From NCBI GenBank assembly GCA_902806565.1, contig CADCXA010000021.1:496001-560000 (forward strand): 64,000 nt of DNA, read 5' to 3'. Both the position numbers and the translations under genes were made by a program. The notes under the pieces were generated by a model. That model did not search any database. It saw only the letters and a program-made list of their open reading frames with translations, and was not told the origin of the DNA. Shown piece after piece: positions 51,866 through 62,011 of this stretch (positions are counted from its first letter, which is position 1; the number at the start of each line of letters is the position of its first letter). This DNA is from Hypoxylon rubiginosum (lineage: Eukaryota; Ascomycota; Sordariomycetes; Xylariales; Hypoxylaceae).

Positions 51866-51900
51866 CTAGGTGCTAGGTGCTAGGTGCTAGGTGCGAGGTA
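51866..51900. repeat. 7-bp repeat CTAGGTG, four units plus one variant
   Basis: Four perfect CTAGGTG units and a CGAGGTA variant. Confidence 0.85.
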
Positions 51901-52000
51901 TGCGTGCATGTCACATAAACATAAGGCACTGTAGATTAAAACAGTAGCCCGAGTAGGTAATAGGTAACTAATGCAGGTAAAGGATAGGAGAGGTATATAT

Positions 52001-52021
52001 GCCACCTGCCACCTGCCACCT
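52001..52021. repeat. 7-bp repeat GCCACCT, three units
   Basis: Three perfect GCCACCT units, followed by ATGTATGTA. Confidence 0.8.
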
Positions 52022-52105
52022 ATGTATGTACATAGCTATGATAGCTAGCGGGAGGCGGAAAAAAAAGAATCCCAGTTTCGCGCTTATACCAATGCGAAGC
52101 GAAGC

Positions 52106-52133
52106 CTTCGTGCTTCGTGCTTCGTGCTTCGTG
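52106..52133. repeat. 7-bp repeat CTTCGTG, four units
   Basis: Four perfect CTTCGTG units, preceded by GCGAAGCGAAGC, a partial inverse of the unit. Confidence 0.85.
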
Positions 52134-52309
52134 GGCTTATAGCCAACTACGGGGCTACCACCCGCAACCCAGAGTAACCAAAAAAAGAACTGTTGGTGCA
52201 GAATGGCACGAATGGCTGCATAGAGCATTACATATATGTATGTAGTAATGTAAGTTGGGTTAGATAGGTACCTAAGGCATAGGCGGGCCACAAACATAGA
52301 GCCAAAGGT

Positions 52310-52328
52310 CATAGGCATAGGCATAGGC
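52310..52328. repeat. 6-bp repeat ATAGGC, three units
   Basis: CATAGGC-ATAGGC-ATAGGC; related ATAGG words also occur just upstream at 52279 and downstream at 52335. Confidence 0.75.
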
Positions 52329-53329
52329 TCCAGGTATAGGATAAAATGGACGGTATGACAGGATGGCCACCTTTTCCCTGTCGACACCTGTCCAAAGCGA
52401 GCGGTCGTTTACGGTAGGTGTCCATCTGTTTAGGGAATTCATGGGAGCTCTCGTGCATGAGGGATCGCGATCATGGATCATGGATGAGGTGGATGGCGGA
52501 TGAGCTAAGCAAGGGTTTTTAAGATCCTTAAGGACCTTGTGTTCTTATATCCTTGGTCGTGTCGACGACGCGTCTTCAATCAATCTCGGTCTTAGTGCCT
52601 TTTCTTAGGTAGCTTCTGTACACTCCGACACTTTGTTACTTGTTACTTACTACCTACATATGTATGTACCTAGGTATGTACTCGAACAGCCTGCTGCTCA
52701 AACCTGGTCGGGCGATTATTTTGTTGGGTGTTATTGGTCTTACTCGGCTCGATCCCGATACCTGCATCCCCAAGAAAGAAAAGGACAGTAAGAGATCAAA
52801 TAGGCGTTGTACGATGGCGTCCGGCATGCCAAGCATTCACTATTGATTTGAGCGTTCAACGGCCGATAGATTCGATAGCCGAGTGGACGTTTAAGGTAGC
52901 AGAGTTCCAAATTCCGATAGAGCCGCTCCAAAGAGAATTGCCGGCCATTCCAGGGGATTTGGGTGTACCTATGCAGCCACTAGGTACATGTCTTAGTGAC
53001 TGCTGCTTGCTGTTGCGTCTGCAGATAGACCACCAATTAATGTACCTGATTTCTGTGCTATTCCTGTCCCGTCTTAGCCCGTAAAATTCTACCCGCGTAT
53101 CAGATAAGATTACGGAATACGCTCCAAAGTGCTTAGGTACCTAGGTACCTCCGGTGCTTGCCCATGCCGCCCGCCGCCCGGCCCACACAGTGGAGGTGAC
53201 GATATCCCGCCGTAACATTTTTCCAACCCCGACATCGAGCTCAGTCCCACTCTATTCGATTTTTTTTTTCTCTAGATTTAGTATTAAAGCTTCTTCACCC
53301 TCCGAGTCGAGGTGTCAAATATTTCTACA

Positions 53330-54497
53330 ATGCCACCTCGAATACCAAACACCTTCCCATCAATTGCCGATCGGTGTCTCTCTCAGCCATGTCTACAGAG
53401 CAAGGCTAGCTTCTCGACAACCGCGAGTCGGCCTCGCTTCACCAAGTCACGTCGCATATTCCGAAACTGGATCAATGGACCCGGGTCTGTTTACCGCAAG
53501 CATACGCCAGGCGAAACCAATTATCTCCAGAAACGGCGTGATACGTCGGATCGAAATGTTGACAAACCCTTCCCGCTCAACCACCAGTTCAAAAGCGAGT
53601 CCGTCTTAGATGACAGGGCAAGAGAGATGATCTGGGAGAAGGTCATGCGGGATGGCGAGACAGTAAAGGCTGTGTCCGCCGAATTGGGCGTTGATATTAG
53701 AAGGGTAGCCGCCGTCGTGAGACTAAAGGAAGTCGAGAAGGATTGGGTAGCTAAGGTCAGTAACCACTTTGTCCCCTTTCCTTTACGAAGTCCGTCTTCG
53801 GCGTTTCGTATGATGATCAACATACCCAATTCGATAAGTCTTTAAGACATCCACATGGTTACAAAATTTGTTGCGAGCCTCTCTGATTTACAACGCCTCT
53901 TATGAGTTTTGACTGGAGTACTCTACGTGTCTTCCGCTGACGTATTCATTTCAGGGGAAGAGGTTAGCGAAGCCGTATGCTAAGGCAGTCCTGTCCATGC
54001 TGCCCACGCACACGTTCAGAACCGGTCAGCAAAACATGCCATTCGAGCCCATCAATGAGCTTCACGTCCATCCATATACGATGAAGCAGATTTTCTGGCC
54101 GACGTCCGAGTCGCGTCATTTTACTCGTGCCGACGCCGCCAAGGCTTTTCACACTAAGATGCTCTCGGCAGACGAGAGAGTTCCTCATCCGGAATTGATT
54201 CAGATGGAAAAGGAGATACTGCAGGGTCGGCCGTTATGGGACGCCTCCGAGAGATTCAAGCAGGCGGCGATGGAGTCGGAAAGGAAAGCGGCTAACAAGG
54301 AGCTCGCGAAAGCCGCGCGGGATGAGAAGCACACTACTCGAGTCAACACGAAGCGCTTCGAGTTTCGCTTCAAGCAAATCAACTCGGAGAACGTCGGCCC
54401 CAAGGGTAGAGCTCGGGATGCTGTCGGTTGGCGGTATGGTGCGCCGTACTACGACCGCTCTAAGGGTGAGATCAAGATTCCTACCTCGGTACCTTAA
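53330..54497 (+). CDS. Mitochondrial small-subunit ribosomal protein mS45 (Bot1p family)
   Basis: Exons 53330-53755 and 53955-54497 (intron of 199 bases, GTCAGT...CAG, phase 0); 322 residues. The N-terminus is basic and Ser/Thr-rich with no acidic residues before the ninth codon, a plausible mitochondrial targeting sequence (SFSTTASRPRFTKSRR). The core matches the Bot1p family: FPLNHQFKSESVLDDRAREMIWEKVMRDGETVKAVSAELGVDIRRVAAVVRLKEVEKDWVAK joined across the intron to GKRLAKPYAKAVLSMLPT. S. pombe Bot1 is needed for mitochondrial translation and mS45 is part of the fungal mitoribosome. The C-terminal half is charged and helical (ESERKAANKELAKAARDEK), ending in WRYGAPYYDRSKGEIKIP. Convergent with the phosphatase gene, with 186 bases between stop codons. 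Confidence 0.88.
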
Positions 54498-54683
54498 TCA
54501 GGTATTGGGCATATGGACACGGATGCCTTTGTATAAAAATTGTATGAATATGCTGGAAATGCTATTTACAAGAGGCGACGTAAAAAGACCCTCGACGGGG
54601 CTCATTCTCATCCAGAACAGACCGGGCCTAGCACCCAGCTTCATGTACACATACTCTGAGGATATACATATACCCACCAACTA

Positions 54684-56382
54684 TTACAATAACTTGGCAT
54701 GATTCTGCCATGGCACCACTTCTTCTTCATTGACATCCACAATCAAGTTACTCCGGAGCTGTTTAATACCCTCGGGTGAGAGTAATCTTAGGTCTAGAAC
54801 ACACTTCTCGACAGAGCCATACGTTTCACGGATCTTGGTTAGAAAGCCTAGCATGGCCTCCTTTCTGTTGTATCACAAAGTCAGCCTTTGATATGTGGAC
54901 AAGCAAAAAGAGTGCAAAGTAGTAGGTGAGACACTCAGACGGCAAATCGACGAAAGGGCGAAGGGGGCACTACGCTTGCAGCAAGAAGGCTAGCTTTGTA
55001 TGTGTGCAACATATCAGAAGACGGGGCATACATACTGTGACGACACCATCCTCCTAGCTGCTTCAGGCTGGGTCCGGAGCGCCTGGTTCTCCATCAAGTG
55101 GGCGATCAGCTCGGGGTGGCGCTCCTTCAGCCCCAGGTCCGTCAAGCTATACTCGTGGGCGACGACCTCGTCGGGCACGCCGCACAGGCTCAGGATCAGC
55201 CCGCAGATCACTCCGGTGCGGTCTTTGCCAGCTGTGCAATGGACCAGGCAGGGCGCGGGCGCCGGTGGCGACGAAGCGGGAGAGGGGGGCGCGGCTACGT
55301 GCTCGAGGATCGTCTTGAACGGCTGGTAGCTGTTGCTCGGTGAGGCCGCCGCCGCGAGGATGTCGATATACGCTGCTATGAAGCCCTGGGTATAGAGAAA
55401 GTCAGTCCAGCTGGGCTGATGTGTAGTAACGTTCGGTAGATGGGAAGGTTGAGCTGTCAGCCCCCCCCCCCCCCCCACCCCTCCCCCTCTTAGGGACGAC
55501 TAGCGAGTAAGTAGTGAGTGACAAGGCGAGAAAGAGGTAGCCCGTCCCGTCACCGACCGAGTCGAACAAATGGGACACCGGGAGGGCAAGGCGAGAGCGT
55601 AAAACCCAGCTTAGCCAAAACGGACCCCATCTGCCATCGAACATTTCAACCTTGAACCTTGGACAAGGCGGGCAAGGCTCAAGGCTCCGGCCCCCAAAAT
55701 GCAACAATGGAACGTTCCCTCCGACCACAAAAGCTAAAGCACCCGCTTCCTCATTCCTAACCCCGCGGGCCGAACTAAGAGGGGGCTAGCGCGATCCTTT
55801 CGGACGCTTGCTCTCCTTCTTTTCTCACGTCGCTAACTCTCCAGCCCACGCGTCCGTAAGACCCCCAGAGGTTATAGATAGTACATAGATAGATAGGTAT
55901 GAAGGTAGATAGGTATGTAGGTATGTATGTATGCTATACGATATACGTACCTGCGAGGTTTCCGAAGAGTAGTTCCTGTACCGCATGGCGAGGGCCTCGG
56001 GGGAGTAGTCCTGATCCAGGAAGACGGGAGCGTAGAGGCGCGTGGCGCCCTCCCACTCCTTGACCTGCCAGCCGTAGCCCTCCTTGACGCCCTTCTCGAT
56101 CTCGACGGCCGAGCGCAGGTCGAACACCTTCTCGATGCCCAGCTTCTGCAGCTTCGACACGCCGTCGTCCGTCACCTTGGACGGCTCCGAGGCGCGGTAC
56201 ACCACGCCGCGGCGCACCACCTTCTTGGTGGTGGTGGTGGTCTTGCTTCCGTCGACGTTATCGTCGCCACCAGCCGAGGTACTGCTGACGACCGGGTACC
56301 CCCCGATGTCGCGGAAGTTAGCCAGTCCCGAAATAGCCACGAAGGGCGGGCTGGGAAGAAGATTGGTGCTGTCGTCGGCCAT
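54684..56382 (-). CDS. PTP/DSP-type phosphatase (Y_phosphatase3 family)
   Basis: Three exons on the minus strand: 56382-55951, 55385-55036, 54864-54684; 320 residues. Residues about 18-28 (GLANFRDIGGY) and YRASEPSKVT are the N-terminal family markers. The catalytic P-loop is HCTAGKDRTG, with Cys about 194 and Arg about 200; FDLRS is also present. This is the PtpB/LipA-like branch, whose members can act on phosphotyrosine or phosphoinositides; the substrate here is unknown. The last exon was found by frame and conservation: a GTATGT donor at 55035 and CAG at 54865-54867 join MVSSQ to KEAMLGFLTKIRETYGSVEKCV, a typical family ending; without it the frame stops after 12 unrelated residues. The first intron is large (565 bases) and carries a G16 tract in the transcript. 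It has a Ser/Pro/Ala-rich insertion just before the P-loop. Confidence 0.87.
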
Positions 56383-58563
56383 GGCAGGAGTCGTCGTGGT
56401 TTTTCTTTTCTTATTTTCTTTTTTTCGGTAACGAGGTTGACTAAGAACTTAGGCTGCACGTTGCCTTTCTCGCGTAAGACTAACCTAAGCAGCCCAAGTA
56501 AATACAAAGTGAGTACGTAAGCAATGGATTATGTGTGTTCGGGAAGAAGTTCAACCAAAATACAAATATACTAATATACTATGTACAAAATATGTTGCAG
56601 CATGGGCAGCACATGGGCGGCGTTCGTTCAATTGAGGCGCAGAAAACGGAAGAGGATCCAATATACTAGGTGTACATAACGGGATGTTGATTGGTCACTA
56701 AATACCACGTCAAAACCTCTGAGCCATGAATTTTTAGGTCCAATCGTTCACCGAATTTCCTGTTCGCCTATAGGTTACGTGCTGTTTGCACCATGTATGT
56801 AAGTCAGGGCTGCGGCCGTTGAGCTGTCAATTCATCTGAGACATTTGTTGGATGAAAATGGCAGCAAACACGATTGAGCCATCAGATCTTCGGTCAAAAG
56901 AAAAAAAAGATTTTAAATTATCTGACAAGTGTTGGATGGGTCAGAAAGTAACGAATGAGTGTATAAATCCATAGGTCTGCATTGCATGTGTATGTATATA
57001 TTAGTCATCCTTTTTAATTTGTGACGCACCCCCTTTTTCTGGGTAGAAAGTTTTTTTTCTTCCCTTTTTCCCGCTCTTTTGCTCACGTTCTTTATCGGAA
57101 TACGCCGGCAGAGCCTCAAGTACATACGTACACTCAAACCCCCCTGTTGGACACGTACCCGGGTCACAGCCCAACCCCAAACTACCACACATCCTAGGAA
57201 GCTGGATTCTTCTCTCTCTCAAACAAATCTAGGGTCTGACACCTCTTTTTCCCCATAGCGTCCGCTTCGAGCGGCCTAGACAGGCAACAGCCCAGTCTCG
57301 GCCTCGATCTGGCCTAGTAAGATGACATTATATCTACACAGCATATGTATGAGATATGTATGTATGTAAAACGCTCGGCAGCCTTACTCAGCTGCGAGTG
57401 TTTGATGGCTTGCCTACGACAGGCAGTCTCTGGCCCCCTACCGTACCTTGCGCTGTCCACCTCGGGGGCTAAACTCATAGATGGGGAGATTGGGGAACGT
57501 ATAGTGACTTTTTAGTCTCTCTCCACCGCTACTTCTCCGCGGGAGCCCTGGCTGACAGATACGCCTTAGGCTCGTTCGGTATAGGAAGTCCGATATAGGG
57601 GGTCGCTTTGATGCGGCCGGGAGCCAGGCGGCCAGTTGCCTAGTCTTACTGTCGTTGGGTGTCTTTATGTTGAAAATCTTCGTATTATGAGTTAGAAAGG
57701 CCTTGTCTCCCGACTGTGCCTTGGAACTGCCGGGGCTATTGGCGCTTCTTCCCGCATCCCCCCCCTTAAAGAAGCACCAGGGCTGGTTGGCTTGCTGATT
57801 GGTGGCTACACGCCGAGAATTTCGGTATAGGCATGGCGTTGCTTCCAACAGTGTGATATGAACCCCTGAGAAGCGCCGTCAGGGGCCTATCAGACACTCC
57901 CGTCGGTAAACTTAGGGTCCTTGCGCTAGATCACAGTTACAGTACGACGGGACCTGTGTTACGTTTAAATCGCTCGAGGCAGCCTTGGGCTGGGGCTGAC
58001 CGAGTTGGTACAAGGAGCTAGTATTCCCCGTTGGACGAATGGTGACTTCATATAACTGTTTGAGCCTTGGGGCTGCTACCTAAACAAAATCACAAGGATC
58101 GTGTGGTTGAGGGGGGAACACGGCCTAGGAAGATGGCATATCGACAGCAGCGCTTCGGGCGTATTGAGCTTCACGTAGCACTTGAAGTCTGCATTGTAGC
58201 ATAGGCAGTTTGTCTAGTCCAGAGCCTCTATTAGATATCAAAGAGATCTAAGAATACATAACTCCCAAATCCAATCCGCCATTTTCTGGACAAAAGAGAG
58301 ATTGATCTTTCCCGAATTCTAATCCGGCGTGAGCTGAATCCATCTTGAAGAAAAAAAATAAAAGACATGCGTGTTGTATCACCAACAGAGGAAGTCTTGC
58401 CAATACACCGCCGGCCGATGAAACGCCCGAGCTATCCGCACACCAAAAGTACATAGGACCTCCTGAGCGCCTGAGAATCAACACAACCCCTCGACAGTTA
58501 GCCCACCCGGGGATGCCGAGTACATGTCTTCAGCCTGGAGTCCAACGTAACTTGAGTCAAACC
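56383..58563. other. Long intergenic region
   Basis: No gene supported. The longest open frame (minus, 57438-57848) has no domain, signal peptide or splice partners and biased Arg/Ser/Pro content, so I left it out. ATGTATGT-type simple repeats occur near 57,350-57,367. Confidence 0.5.
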
Positions 58564-58873
58564 CTAAGCTTGGCCGGTGCGCCAGACATCGCAGCCACCG
58601 CATCGGCCGTGATTGCACTCGACGCATGTGTTATTGTACAGATAGGAATTGTTCATCCCTGCTCCCCTGGAGCAGGCACACTTCGATTATGTTAGTTGTG
58701 GACCCGAAACATCAAGAGGGCTAAGGACATACGCAGTCCCAGCGCCAGGTTGCCTGGTTCTTTCCGCTGTCTGAGGTTGATGCTGCCGTCCTTCCCCTGG
58801 CTGCTTTGTGGGATGAGCCACCGCTGTTGTGGCTCGACGAATATTGCTGGTGGCTTCCAGTGTTTCGGTCCAT
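58564..58873 (-). CDS. Small cysteine-rich zinc-ribbon-like protein, 85 residues
   Basis: Two exons on the minus strand: 58873-58733 (47 codons) and 58680-58564 (39 codons with stop). The intron, 58681-58732 (52 bases), has GTATGT, an ACTAAC branch site and AAG. The N-terminal half is Ser/His/Gly-rich and disordered (SSSHNSGGSSHKAARGR). The C-terminal half reads WRWDC-CAC, 14 residues, then CVECNHGRCGGC. That gives C-x2-C ... C-x2-C-x-H-x2-C-x2-C, a spacing suited to binding one or two zinc ions. The cysteine set only becomes complete across the intron. Small fungal proteins with a W-x-C-x2-C ... C-x2-C-x-H-x2-C-x2-C pattern are common but mostly unnamed, and I do not know a function. No signal peptide, so probably intracellular. 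Confidence 0.7.
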
Positions 58874-61421
58874 GATGATAAGGGGTTTTGGGTGCTTGTA
58901 AACTTTTGGTGTCCGAGTGATGGATGCAAGAGCTGGCAAAGAGAACTTGGAGTCGAGAAGAAAAGATCGTTATATTTGAACAGGTCGACGGATGAGTTAG
59001 AACTGTCTTGTAAGGATGTCAAAAACACATTACATCGTAACGCCTGGGAGCTTTCCTTTTATCTATGGATTTGTTTTATGAACCGGACCGAGTCAGCTCT
59101 CATCCTGAGTCCCCAGGCGTACCAGATCACCCTATCTGAAGCTCGTCTGTGGCTAAGTTGGTTGTCAGCGTCGCATGACTACCCAGCGTTTCGGTAAATC
59201 AACTTAACAGAACAGGCAAATATGCCTGTTCCAGGCCCCCATTTAGGAAAAGAAGAGGTGAAACGAGATAGCTGATGGGGCTTGTCAGCAGCGAGCAGTG
59301 CCGTGTGCTTCATCAAGTTCGAGTATGACATGTGATGCCTCCCCCTAACGAGACAGTTTCCGAATTGCTTCGGTACGAACGATGATTCCACTTCGACTTC
59401 GAAAGTCGGTGTGACGAAGGATGTTGATTGAGTGGTTCTCGAGCAGCTCCGCGGTGATGGTAGACGTAGTATCTGCGAAGGCAACGAAAGCAAGTTGAAT
59501 ATGGGTTACAATCCGCCATATGAGTTCGCAAACTACCCAATACCACTCGGTTCCGCTACGTCGGTGTCGACCAGTGTCCAGCTGTGCTTGAGTACTACTG
59601 TACAGCCCATGGTATACGGGTAGGGCTGAACTGCAAGCCTTTCGGAGCCTTATACCCTCTCACGCCGAGGTTACTAGGTAGATATTATTAGTTGTGCCAT
59701 ATAATCATTCCGGTGGATGTCACTTACACAATCACCACCAATAATAACTCCAGGCAACCCCCTTCATGATTGAATTGGGACCCAATCGCATCGTCTTCTC
59801 ATACCAAGTCCATTTCAGGCCCGATTCACCTTGAACGACGTCTGGTTCCTGCTCGCGTGCTGGGGGCCGAGCGAATCTCTAGTAGGAAGGCGAGAAGAAT
59901 GTTGTCAAAGTGCTCCTACATGTAGGAATACCAAACACTCTAACGTTATCGTCCATGTTCAAAAATAGAAGCATCAGGTAAGCAAGAGAAAGAAAGGTAA
60001 GGGGGCCACTCCCACCCGAACGGAGTCGGGGGTGGCTGGCATCGGAGGGAGCCCGGACTGGCCCGCGAGCTCCGGCGTCAGCATCATCTCTCATCTCCCA
60101 GCGGCCCCCAGATCTGGCCGCGGGCCTCAACATTTATACTCATTTCACGGCCTTCAATTCAACAGTTTCAGATCAAGAGAAAACGTTAGGAACCCGTGCG
60201 GCTCTTCTACAGATGTGGCATCGTGACACAAAAAGTGCAAATACAACTGAGGGGTGCAAGAATTGCGCTTCGTTCTCATTGGGTCCGTTGGGCTGTCGGG
60301 CGAGACAAACCGAGTCGCACGTTGCCCGACTAACAGTATATGAGTTGAAACTACAGCGAATGTGGAATATCTACTATGTAGGTCAACCTAGTTGGATAGG
60401 TAAAACGTTGGTAGCTGATAAGAGGGAGAACCGGGTGGTTGAGAGCCTCGTCGAATCTTGTTCACCTCTTGGCAATATTGCGACGTTAACAGCGGGCTCG
60501 AAGGCTGTGGTCTAGCTTTGAAGGCTGACATCGACAAGATGATAGACTGGACGTCTCAGTATGACACCTCACTTCCCTATCCGTCTACCCGGTAATAGAG
60601 TCAATGTCTCGGTTCAGCTTCTGCAAGGAATTATTTCCAACGTATGCTATTGCTCTAAATGCTTTTTAGAAGTGAGCTGAAAGACGGCATGCCTGGGGGA
60701 GAGGCAGTATCTGAAGTGGCAGTGATCTATAAGCCTCCATGCCTTGAGACATACATACATACCTCCGTACCTCCATATTCGGGAGATACCGAACCTTTTT
60801 CGAGTTGGAGTTGGAGATCTAAAGAGGTGGTGCATTGCATCACACCATATCACCGAATGGCTGACGGCCGGGACCCTTCTAAAATATCTAAAATATGGAA
60901 ATATATGCTTAGAACACCAGATCCGACCAGAACAACTTACAAGTCTCGGCCAATAGTTCCTTGGGTTTTCTTGGCACACCCGTATTAGGCAAGGGGAGTA
61001 AGGGTCTAGAGTGGCCGGGGTATCTTTCTGGGAAAAACAAATACGTCATCGTTAGGTTACGGGGTAGCAATGGATGCAAATGCCAAGTGCTTCCAGGGGG
61101 TATTGTCACGATTCTTGGTCGATGTCAATGGTTGGAATTTCTTTCGTTGGGAACCATAACACCCCAAGCCCAGCCTTTCCCTCAAATCACTTATTGTCAG
61201 TGACGCTTTCGTTCAATATCCTTGTGTTTATTACTAGGATTTTCTTTCTTTTGGATTTTTGAATCCTAGACATCGCTTTAGAAAGCGCCGATCTACCTAA
61301 TCAATAATTCGCGACAGCTACAGTTGCGCGCGTCTAATATAATCACTACAAGTATTGGTTCACAGCAATAACTGCTAGCCGACGTCGCAATTTTACACTT
61401 CTCACCTCGGATCTGCCCGCC
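58874..61421. other. Long intergenic region
   Basis: No gene I can support. The patch 60,000-60,120 is locally GC-rich with a CCACCCGA / TCGGGGGTGG inverted pairing; its origin is unclear. An ATG-started frame at 60213-60515 lacks family features. Short open frames around 59,313-59,623 overlap on both strands. Confidence 0.45.
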
Positions 61422-62011
61422 ATGAGTATCCTCGGTATGACAGTGAGCTATTTGCTCTTCTGCGTACTACATTTCTTCCAGTTCGTGCTCGCCGTTGCCG
61501 TCTGCGGCTTATATGGTGTCGACCTCCAGCGTGCGCGGTCGCAAGGCAAATACATCGATGGGAACTGGGTAAGCTGAACACCTCTTGCTTGGCGACGCCG
61601 TGCCAGAGCCTTGCTTAGAAATACCCGGCTAACTGAGGTGCCTCTCCTCATTAGGTCTATGCTGAAGTCGTCGGTGCCCTCTCCGCATTAACGGCGATAC
61701 TCTACCTTATCCCGTTCATCTTGCGATTTACTGCGGTGACGGTCTGGAACCTCGTACTCTTCATCCTGTGGATCGCGCTCTTCGGCCTCTTTGGCAATAT
61801 GTACATCCACGAGGACCCAGAAGGCAACGGCGACATCCAACGAATGAAGAATGCAGTCTGGGTCGACTTGGCGAATGCGCTACTCTGGCTGATTGGGTCT
61901 GTGGCCAGCGCCGCCTACTGGTGGACTCACCGCGATCGACGTAGTCGCTTCACTGGTCGTGCTAAGCTAGGCCGTAACGCCTCGACTCGGTCGACTGGCT
62001 GGGCAGCATAG
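61422..62011 (+). CDS. MARVEL-like four-pass membrane protein
   Basis: Exons 61422-61568 and 61655-62011 (intron 86 bases, GTAAGC...TTAG, phase 0); 167 residues. Four hydrophobic segments: about 6-27 (VSYLLFCVLHFFQFVLAVAVCGLYG), 50-72 (VYAEVVGALSALTAILYLIPFIL), 77-98 (VWNLVLFILWIALFGLFGNMYI) and 118-140 (VWVDLANALLWLIGSVASAAYWW). A short basic C-terminal tail follows (RDRRSRFTGRAKLGR). Length, topology and the W/D-containing last segment fit the fungal MARVEL-domain proteins, which organise membrane domains such as eisosomes. Start chosen at CCGCCATGAG, the first in-frame ATG with good context. Specific role unknown. Confidence 0.82.

Larger units (their letters stand above)
51566..53329. other. 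Divergent promoter region with short tandem arrays
   Basis: No supported gene between the SSK1 and mS45 starts. Holds three different 7-bp tandem arrays and a 6-bp array within 51,866-52,328, and two exact TACCTAGGTA palindromes (52667-52676, 53138-53147). The last 100 bp before 53330 is T-rich leader. Confidence 0.6.

Noticed and set aside
57438..57848. 136-codon minus-strand frame in a gene-poor region
   Set aside because: No domain, no signal peptide, no splice partners; looks like chance in moderately GC-rich DNA. Expression data could revive it.
60213..60515. ATG-started 100-codon frame with a C-x2-C
   Set aside because: Only three cysteines in a loose pattern, no family resemblance, weak context.
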